A DNA stretch of 24,337 bases, taken from positions 1 to 24,337 of the forward strand of contig CAYUAE010000012.1 of NCBI GenBank assembly GCA_964442675.1, in the 5' to 3' direction. A program made the position numbers and the translations under genes. The notes below the pieces were generated by a model. It had not been told where the DNA came from and did not search any database. It worked only from the letters and a program-made list of their open reading frames with translations. Shown here one piece after another: positions 15,727 to 23,300 of this stretch (positions within the stretch are counted from its first letter, which is position 1; every line of letters starts with the position of its first letter). Source of the stretch: Methylomarinum sp964442675 (GTDB lineage Bacteria; Pseudomonadota; Gammaproteobacteria; Methylococcales; Methylomonadaceae).

Positions 15727-17094
15727 TCAGCGGATGATTTTGTAGCATGGCTGGTAAATGCTGCCAGGCAGTTTCATCCGTTGCTCTGCGACAAACGACG
15801 CTAACAGATTATCGACGGCGGCCATAATGTCGCTGTCGCCACTGATTTCGAAATGTCCGGATTCTTCGATGCGGCGAATCCCTTCCTCTTTGACATTACC
15901 GGCGACGATACCGGAAAAGGCCCGCCGCAAATTGGCTGCTAATTGATGCGGTGCTTGCTGTTTACTCAAGTTTAATTCTGCCATCGCCTGATGGGTCGGG
16001 TCAAACGGTTGCTGGAAGACAGGGTCGATTTTTAACGACCAGTTAAAATAATAGGCGTCTTTTTGTCCTTTTCGATATTCTCTGACCTGGTGCAGGCCCG
16101 CCAGCATTTCCCGACCGACCCGGGCCGGATCGTTGATGATGATTTTATAGCGCTGCTGGGCTTCAAAGCCCAGCGTGTCGCCAATAAAATGATTGATTTG
16201 TTTGAAATAATCAGCAGAGCCGGCAGGCCCGGTAAAAATGACTGGAAACGGAATTTCAAGGTTATCAGGGTGCAATAATACGCCGAGTAAATACAGAATT
16301 TCTTCGGCAGTGCCAGCGCCGCCGGGAAACACGATAATGCCGTGTCCACAACGGACAAAGGCTTCCAGCCGTTTTTCAATATCCGGCATGATGACCAGTT
16401 CGTTGACGATAGGATTGGGCGATTCTGCGGCGATAATACCCGGCTCGGTAATGCCGATATAACGACCATTTTTCATGCGTTGCTTGGCATGTGCAATGGT
16501 CGCGCCCTTCATCGGTCCTTTCATCGCGCCCGGCCCGCAGCCGGTGCAAATATCCATATCACGCAGCCCTAAATGATAACCAACCTCTTTGCTGTAACGG
16601 TATTCAACACCCGAGATGGAATGGCCACCCCAGCACACGACGAGCTTAGGCTCAACATGCTGGCGAATGATATCGGCATTGCGCAGAATATGAAAAACAG
16701 CGTCGGTAATGGCATCTGAGGCTTCAAGATTGAAGGCCGGATTGCCGATAATTTCATTTTCGACATAAACAATATCGCGTAACACGGCAAACAAGTGCTC
16801 GCGAATACCGGCAATGATTTGGCCATCGACAAAGGCTTCGGCAGGCGCGTGTTGCAATTCAAGCTGAATACCGCGTTCTTCAGAAAATACTCGAATATCA
16901 AAGTCGGGATAACGCTCCAATAGCGCCTTTCCATCATCCAGGTCGCTGCCGCAGTTTAAAACAGCCAGTGCGCAGTTACGCAGCAGTCGATACAAGCCGC
17001 CTTGGCTGCTGTCGAGTAAATTATGAATTTCAGCGCGTGACAGAATGGCCAGGCGATTTTCGGGCGCAATTAAGGTATTGATAGTCTGAGTCAT
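15727..17094 (-). CDS. ppnN: Nucleotide 5'-monophosphate nucleosidase PpnN (YgdH/LOG family)
   Basis: Cytoplasmic enzyme that cleaves purine and pyrimidine nucleoside monophosphates to base and ribose 5-phosphate. In E. coli it is stimulated by (p)ppGpp. It has 455 residues, the same size as the E. coli enzyme (454). The central LOG-like Rossmann domain contains CGPGAMKGPMKGA and the phosphate-binding PGGAGTAEE motif. The N-terminal and C-terminal extensions that regulate PpnN are both present, so it is not a short plant-LOG-like form. Its ATG overlaps the apaH stop by 4 bases, so translation is coupled to apaH. It is the last gene of the apaG-apaH-ppnN operon. Confidence 0.93.
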   Translation of the reverse strand: MTQTINTLIAPENRLAILSRAEIHNLLDSSQGGLYRLLRNCALAVLNCGSDLDDGKALLERYPDFDIRVFSEERGIQLELQHAPAEAFVDGQIIAGIREHLFAVLRDIVYVENEIIGNPAFNLEASDAITDAVFHILRNADIIRQHVEPKLVVCWGGHSISGVEYRYSKEVGYHLGLRDMDICTGCGPGAMKGPMKGATIAHAKQRMKNGRYIGITEPGIIAAESPNPIVNELVIMPDIEKRLEAFVRCGHGIIVFPGGAGTAEEILYLLGVLLHPDNLEIPFPVIFTGPAGSADYFKQINHFIGDTLGFEAQQRYKIIINDPARVGREMLAGLHQVREYRKGQKDAYYFNWSLKIDPVFQQPFDPTHQAMAELNLSKQQAPHQLAANLRRAFSGIVAGNVKEEGIRRIEESGHFEISGDSDIMAAVDNLLASFVAEQRMKLPGSIYQPCYKIIR

Positions 17095-17900
17095 GATTGT
17101 TTGCAGCGGATAGAATATTTTTTGATGGCTTTGCCTAATTTGATTGCTGTCAATTCACCGCCCCATAAACAGCCGGTGTCGATAGCATAGCAATTATAGC
17201 CATGATAAAAACCAAGCGTTGACCAATGGCCAAAAATAATGGTGTCTTTTTGAGTTTTACGACCAGGTACCATAAACCACGGCATTAAATGATCGGGTTG
17301 ACTGCCGGGCGGGCCGTTATAATGGAAGTCCAGCCGGCCCGAGGCATCACAGTATCGCATGCGGGTAAAGCAATTCACCACAAAGCGCGTCCGATTGAAG
17401 GGGGACAGGTCTTCAGACCAGATATCGGGTTTGTCACCGTACATGTGTTTAAAGAAATCGGCATAATGCTTGCCCTGCAAAATACGTTCAACCTGGCGCG
17501 CCAGTTTTTCCGCTTGTTTGATGCTCCATTGCGGGGCAAGCCCTGCATGCAATAAATTAAATCCTTTGTCTCGGTGCAGCAAGGGCCTGTGGCGGAGCCA
17601 ATGAATCAATTCATCACAGTCGCGCGCGGCCAGAACCGGGCCGAGCGAGTCTTTCGCTTTCAGTTTGCGCTGATTGACGGCGGTGGCAATTAAATGAAGA
17701 TCGTGATTGCCGAGTACACAGATAGCCGCATCGCCTAATGATTTAATAAAGCGCAAGGTTTCCAGCGATTTTGGCCCGCGGTTAACCAGGTCACCGGCAA
17801 ACCAGAGCTGGTCATGTCCAGGGTCGAACGCAATTTTATCCAGCAGGCGACGCAAAGAATCGTAACAGCCTTGAATATCCCCAATGGCGTAAATTGACAT
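17091..17900 (-). CDS. apaH: Symmetrical bis(5'-nucleosyl)-tetraphosphatase (ApaH)
   Basis: Cytoplasmic metallophosphatase that splits Ap4A into two ADP and, in E. coli, also removes Np4 caps from RNA. It has 269 residues. The phosphoesterase motifs are complete: G7-D-I-Q-G-C12, GDLVNRGPKS, GNHDLH, and a late FGHWSTLG with a DTGCLWGGELT ending. The first motif has Gln where E. coli has His; this variant is common in the family. Its start overlaps the apaG stop by one base and its stop overlaps ppnN by four. The usual rsmA-apaG-apaH order is only partly kept, because rsmA is not upstream. Confidence 0.96.
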   Translation of the reverse strand: MSIYAIGDIQGCYDSLRRLLDKIAFDPGHDQLWFAGDLVNRGPKSLETLRFIKSLGDAAICVLGNHDLHLIATAVNQRKLKAKDSLGPVLAARDCDELIHWLRHRPLLHRDKGFNLLHAGLAPQWSIKQAEKLARQVERILQGKHYADFFKHMYGDKPDIWSEDLSPFNRTRFVVNCFTRMRYCDASGRLDFHYNGPPGSQPDHLMPWFMVPGRKTQKDTIIFGHWSTLGFYHGYNCYAIDTGCLWGGELTAIKLGKAIKKYSIRCKQS

Positions 17901-18277
17901 CAGTGCAGTACACGCGGAATAGACAAGGTGAATTTTGGAATAGGTGTATTAAATTGTTCGCCGTCGCTGTTTTCCATGAGATATTGCCCCTGCATCACGG
18001 CAACCGGGGTTTCAACGACAGCGCCGCTGCTATAGCTGAATGATTCGCCCGGCTGGATCAATGGCTGCTTGCCAATGACACCTTCGCCGGTGACTTCCTG
18101 CACCTTGCCGTTGGCATCGGTAATCAACCAGTGCCGACTTAATAACCGGGCGCTAAGCTGGCCCTGGTTTTCGATGTGAATGGTATAAGAAAAGACATAG
18201 CGATCATCATCCGGTGATGATTGCGCTTCAATATAACGGGGCTTAGCCGTGACAATTATTTTATTTTTTTCGCTCAT
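17900..18277 (-). CDS. apaG: ApaG protein (Co2+/Mg2+ efflux-associated family)
   Basis: Small protein of 125 residues with the fibronectin-type-III-like ApaG fold. Recognisable segments are the early RYVFSYTIHIENQG, then LLSRHWLITDANG, the GVIGKQPLI.PGESFSYSSG stretch and a C-terminal MQGQYLMENSDGEQF segment. The family has been linked to divalent metal resistance in Salmonella (CorD), but its biochemical role is unclear. It is the first gene of the three-gene operon. The gene upstream on the other strand encodes an ankyrin protein, so the promoter must lie in the 86-base gap at 18278-18363. That gap is A/T-rich, with TATA-like boxes in both directions but no convincing -35. Confidence 0.95.
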   Translation of the reverse strand: MSEKNKIIVTAKPRYIEAQSSPDDDRYVFSYTIHIENQGQLSARLLSRHWLITDANGKVQEVTGEGVIGKQPLIQPGESFSYSSGAVVETPVAVMQGQYLMENSDGEQFNTPIPKFTLSIPRVLH

Positions 18278-18363
18278 AAAGACGATGTTCAGCTATTTTC
18301 TGATAGGGTTTATACTGTATTTTAGCATTATTCCCGAGACTAGCCGTTTGCCGACCCTTAAAA

Positions 18364-18900
18364 ATGAAAATTCTGTTTTATAGTCTGATCGTTATCTACG
18401 CGCTGAGTGCAAATGCCGAAGATTTTAATGATCTGTTTCGTGCTGCCACCGATGGCAATACCGAACGCCTGCGATCATTGCTGGCACAGGGGCTGGATGT
18501 CAACGCCAAATCGGCGACCGGCCGAACGGCATTGATGGGTGCCTGTTACAATGGTAATCTGCGCAATGTTAAGGTATTGCTTAATTATGGCGCCGATGTG
18601 AATGCGGCGGACAATACCGGCAATACCGCGCTGATGGATGCGATTCGATTTGCCGATAAAGACTTGATTCAGATATTGATTGCAGCAGGCGCCGATGTCA
18701 ATGCGGTGGATAACAACGGCCTGACCATTCTGGCGCGCGCCAAAAAGATAGCTCCGGCAGCGATTATCAAGCTGCTGGAACAAGCCGGTGCCAAGGAAAC
18801 ATTAGAACCAGAGACCGAAACAGAAGACGCCGCAACTGACGAAAAAAAAGACGATAATGCCAAGGACAACCCCCAAAAAGAGGCTGACAATGCACAATAA
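18364..18900 (+). CDS. Exported ankyrin-repeat protein
   Basis: Protein of 178 residues with a signal peptide (1-18, ending ANA before EDF), so predicted periplasmic. About four ankyrin repeats follow (residues 20-142), with typical GADVNAADNTGNTALMDA-type units. The last 30 residues are an acidic Glu/Asp/Lys tail. Such small exported ankyrin proteins bind partner proteins; the partner is unknown. The ATG starts right after AAAA with no clear ribosome binding site. The 3' end overlaps the mpl start by 11 bases, which implies cotranscription with mpl. Confidence 0.85.
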   Translation: MKILFYSLIVIYALSANAEDFNDLFRAATDGNTERLRSLLAQGLDVNAKSATGRTALMGACYNGNLRNVKVLLNYGADVNAADNTGNTALMDAIRFADKDLIQILIAAGADVNAVDNNGLTILARAKKIAPAAIIKLLEQAGAKETLEPETETEDAATDEKKDDNAKDNPQKEADNAQ

Positions 18901-20257
18901 ACAACCCCCTTACCACATCCATATTTTAGGCATCTGCGGGACCTTTATGGGGGGGCTGGCGCTGATCGCCAGGCAATTGGGGTATCACGTCACCGGCTCC
19001 GATCATAATGTTTATCCGCCGATGAGTACGCAACTGGAGCAACAAGGCATCGCGCTGATGAATGGCTATCGTGCCGAAAACCTGGATAGCAAGCCCGACC
19101 TGGTGGTTATCGGCAACGCCTTGTCGCGCGGCAACCCGGAAGTCGAGGCGGTATTGAACCGGGGCTTGCATTATGTGTCAGGGCCGCAATGGCTGTCCGA
19201 ACATGTGCTGCAAGACAAATGGGTACTTGGCGTCGCCGGTACTCACGGCAAAACCACCACAACCAGTATGTTGGCCTGGATTCTCGAAGCGCAGGGTTTC
19301 AATCCCGGTTTTCTGATTGGTGGTGTGCCATTGAATTTTGGCTTATCCGCCCGCCTGGGCGAATCGGATTTTTTTGTCATCGAAGCCGATGAATATGATT
19401 CGGCCTTTTTCGACAAGCGTTCTAAATTTGTTCATTACCGGCCACGAACCGCGATATTGAACAATCTTGAATTTGACCATGCCGATATTTTTCCCGATCT
19501 TGATGCGATAAAAACGCAATTTCATCATCTGGTGCGCACCATTCCCGGTGAAGGCTTGATCATCACGCCAGAAAACGAGCAGAATATTGCCGATGTGCTG
19601 ACAAAAGGCTGCTGGACACCGGTGGTAAAAACCGCTATCGGACAATCCGCCGATTGGCAGGCAAAATTGCTGAAAGCCGACGGCAGTCAGTTTGAAATTA
19701 TCTTCAAGCATCAGTCACAAGGCATCATTGACTGGGCCTTAACCGGCGAACACAATGTTTACAACGCCCTGGCGGCCATCGCGGCGGCACGGCATGTCGG
19801 CATCCTGCCGGCGGCAGCAATTGATGCCTTGCAGCGATTCAAGAACGTCAAACGGCGGATGGAAAAAATTATCGAGACCGAAAATATTACAGTTTATGAT
19901 GATTTTGCCCATCATCCCACCGCCATCGAAACCACCCTCGCCGGATTGCGAGGGCAGGTTGGCGACGAACGCATTATTGCCGTCCTGGAGCCACGATCTA
20001 ACACCATGCGCATGGGCATTCATACCAAAACACTGGCTCATGCGCTGAAAACGGCAGATCTGGCATTGATTTATCAGCCTGAAGAATTGGACTGGGACTT
20101 ATCGCTGCTGCTCGATTATGCCGATAATATCCGGATTTGCAGTCGACTGGATGATATTACTGCCCAGCTACAAGTTGAGCAAAAAGCGCACGCTGTATTG
20201 ATGAGCAATGGTAGTTTTGGCGGCATTTATCAAACGCTACGGGAATGTTTGACATAA
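18890..20257 (+). CDS. mpl: UDP-N-acetylmuramate:L-alanyl-gamma-D-glutamyl-meso-diaminopimelate ligase (Mpl)
   Basis: Cytoplasmic Mur-ligase that attaches recycled murein tripeptide to UDP-MurNAc, using ATP. It has 455 residues from the chosen ATG, matching E. coli Mpl (457). The N-terminal HILGICGTFMGGLALIARQLGYHVTGSD is diagnostic of Mpl. The ATP loop is GTHGKTTT, followed by EADEYDSAFFDKRSKF, LEFDHADIF, EHNVYNALAAIAA and the C-terminal DDFAHHP. An in-frame ATG at 18857 would add 11 basic residues. The ATG at 18890 has GAGG at a good distance and gives the family N-terminus. It overlaps the ankyrin gene. No other recycling gene is in the window. Confidence 0.96.
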   Translation: MHNKQPPYHIHILGICGTFMGGLALIARQLGYHVTGSDHNVYPPMSTQLEQQGIALMNGYRAENLDSKPDLVVIGNALSRGNPEVEAVLNRGLHYVSGPQWLSEHVLQDKWVLGVAGTHGKTTTTSMLAWILEAQGFNPGFLIGGVPLNFGLSARLGESDFFVIEADEYDSAFFDKRSKFVHYRPRTAILNNLEFDHADIFPDLDAIKTQFHHLVRTIPGEGLIITPENEQNIADVLTKGCWTPVVKTAIGQSADWQAKLLKADGSQFEIIFKHQSQGIIDWALTGEHNVYNALAAIAAARHVGILPAAAIDALQRFKNVKRRMEKIIETENITVYDDFAHHPTAIETTLAGLRGQVGDERIIAVLEPRSNTMRMGIHTKTLAHALKTADLALIYQPEELDWDLSLLLDYADNIRICSRLDDITAQLQVEQKAHAVLMSNGSFGGIYQTLRECLT

Positions 20258-20284
20258 AGCAGGGGGCAGGGAGCAAGGTATCCT

Positions 20285-20313
20285 CATACGCTCCAGCGTG
20301 GGAACGCATACGG
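20285..20313. repeat. Partial REP-like palindrome
   Basis: CATACGCTCCAGCGTGGGAA-type sequence with an exact ACGCT-CC-AGCGT palindrome at 20288-20299. It looks like a trimmed copy of the common GTTCCCACGCTCCAGCGTGGGAAC family of intergenic repeats. It lies between mpl and the giant membrane protein gene. Confidence 0.45.
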
Positions 20314-20347
20314 CAAACCAATTAGACAATGGTTACTGGAGACCATC

Positions 20348-23300
20348 ATGCGCTTTTTTATACTGCTTTGTTTAATTACCCTTAACCAGGCGGCGCTAGC
20401 CCTGACCCCAGAACAGGTGCCGGAACCGCTGAAACCCTGGATAGACTGGGTGACCGATGAGGATAAGGATTTCCACTGTCCGTTTTTTTATCATCGCTTT
20501 AAACAAAAACAATGCCGCTGGCCGGGGCGTTTACAATTGACGCTGAATGACAGCGGTGGCCGCTTCAGCAGTCGGTGGACGTTATATCGCGATGCCTGGG
20601 TTATCCTGCCAGGTGATGACAGGCATTGGCCGCAGAAGGTGCGTGTTAATCAAAAGCCATTGCCGGTCGTGAAGAAAAATGGCAAACCTGCTGTATTTTT
20701 AAGCGCGGGTCAGCATCACATTGAAGGCCAGTTCCGCTGGCGGCGATTGCCTGATCACCTGGGCGTGTATACCGACACCGGGTTGATTGCGCTTACGGTG
20801 AACGGCAAAAAAATTGTCGATTATAGCCTGAAACAAGACGCAATCTGGCTGCATCAATCTAAAAAAGCAGACCTGATGCCGCCCGAAAACCGGCTGCAAT
20901 TACAGGTTTTTCGCAAACTGATTGATGATGTGCCGTTGCAAATGGAGACCGTGCTCCAGCTTGATGTCGCCGGCACGCCCAGAGAAGTGCTTTTACCCCA
21001 TGCCTTGTTAGCGGGGTTTATCGCCGTCGATTTAGGCAGCCCATTGCCGGCACGGTTGGAAAACACGGGTAAACTGCGCATTCAGCTCAGACCCGGGCAA
21101 TGGACAATCCGGCTTAAAAGCCTGTATCCAAAAGACATTAAACAACTGGGACTGACGTTTCAGGATGCTGCCTGGCCAGATTATGAAATCTGGTCATTTC
21201 AACCTAACCGTGCCTTGCGTTTGCTGGAAATCAAAAACGTTCCCGCAATTGATCCGTCGCAAACCAGACTCCCGGCCGCCTGGCGGCATTTGCCCGCCTA
21301 TCGTCTTGAGCAGGGCGATGTCATGGTATTTAACGTATTGCGACGCGGAAATCCGCAACCCGAGCCCGATAAACTCACACTGAAACGCAGAATCTGGCTG
21401 GATTTTGCAGGCACAGGCTATACCATTCAGGATGCCATACAAGGACAGCTACGCCGGAGCTGGCGCTTAAAGACCGGGCCTGAAATGCAATTAGGGCAGG
21501 TTAAAATCAACGGTGAAAATCAGTTGATTACCCGGCTGCATGAACAGGAACCGGCCGGCGTTGAAGTCCGTCAGGGGCATTTGAATCTGCTGGCCGACAG
21601 CCGCATTGAAGGGAATATTAGCGAGTTGAGTGTGAGTGGCTGGATGCAAGATTTTCAGCAGGTCAGCGCGGAGTTGAATATCCCGCCGGGATGGCGGCTG
21701 TTTTATGTCGGCGGCGTGGATAACCAGCCCGATAGCTGGGTTGGGCGCTGGACCTTACTCGATTTGTTTATGGTGTTGATTAGCGCATTGGCGGTGAGTC
21801 GGTTATGGAATAAACGCTGGGGAGCGTTGGCGTTAGTGATGCTCGTGTTGACCGCGCATGAACCCGACGCGCCACATTTTATCTGGTTGAATTTACTGGC
21901 GGTGATTGCGCTGTTGCGGGTTTTGCCGGAAGGTGGATTTGCCCGCATACTGCGCTATTATCGCCATTTAAGCTGGCTGGCCATGCTGATTATCTTAATC
22001 CCGTTCATGATACAGCAAGTGCGGACGGCATTTTATCCACAATTGGAAAAGCCGTGGCAGCCGGTTGTGCCAATCAGGACGCTGGATATCAGTCCGATGG
22101 CCGGCATGGATGAAGCCCGCATTGCCATCAGCGAAGCGATGCCGAAGCTCAGTAGCCGGCCGCTCAAAAAATCAAGGGATTTCAGTGCGGAAAGGAAGAA
22201 TAAGCAGGCGCCACTGACGCAATTTGACCCCCATGCCAATTTACAAACCGGGCCCGGTTTGCCGCAATGGCAATGGCGAAAAACGCAGCTGGCCTGGAAT
22301 GGCCAGGTTGATTACCGGCAACGGCTGCAACTGTGGTTTATATCGCCTGGCATGATGTTTGTGTTGAAATGGGTGCAGTTGCTGTTGATTATTGCCCTGA
22401 TATTACGACTGCTCGACATGGTTCGTAAGCCAGACAAAAGTATCTTGTCCGGCATTAAATGGATGTTGATTCTACCGCTGCTGTTTGGCGCCGGCAGTGA
22501 CAGTTTTGCTGATTTACCCGACCGGAAATTATTGCAGGAATTGAAAAGCCGCTTGTTAAAAGCGCCGGAATGCTTGCCCGCCTGCGCTCAAATTGCCCGC
22601 ATGAGCTTGGCAATTGACGCTGAAAAGTTCGCGATTGACCTTACTGTACATGTGCAGCATGACACCGCGATACCCTTACCCGCACAGGCAGATCACTGGA
22701 TGCCGGGGCATGTCAAACTGGATGGCCAGGAAAGTCAGATCCTGATGCGGGATAAGAATGGCGTGTTATGGGCTTTTGTGCCGGCGGGCATTCATCAATT
22801 GCAACTGGCCGGTATCTCGCCACGGCGCGATAAATTCAGTCTGCCATTGACATTGAAACCACATTATGTGGAAACCCGGCAGCAAGGCTGGCAAATTCAA
22901 GGTGTATATGCTGATGGTCAAAGCGATAAAGTGTTGCAGTTCAAGCGCTTGCAGCGGCTTGAAAAGTCACTGGAGAGTCGCGTGCAACCTGGCGAATTAC
23001 CGGCCTTTATCCGCATTGAACGAACCTTGAATTTAGGTTTGGACTGGACGATTACAACACAGCTTGTGCGATTAAATAACAGCCGTGCCGCAGTTCATAT
23101 TCGTTATCCGCTCCTTGCAGGTGAGTCGGTCACAAGCGCAGGAATTCGGGTCAACAATCATCACGCTGAGTTGACACTATCCGGCGCTCAGCGACGCTTG
23201 ATTTGGCAATCGATTTTGGAAAAACAAGACAAAATTGAATTGAAGGCGGCGCAGACCACGCAATGGACAGAGCTTTGGCGTGCTCGCATCAGTCCAATCT

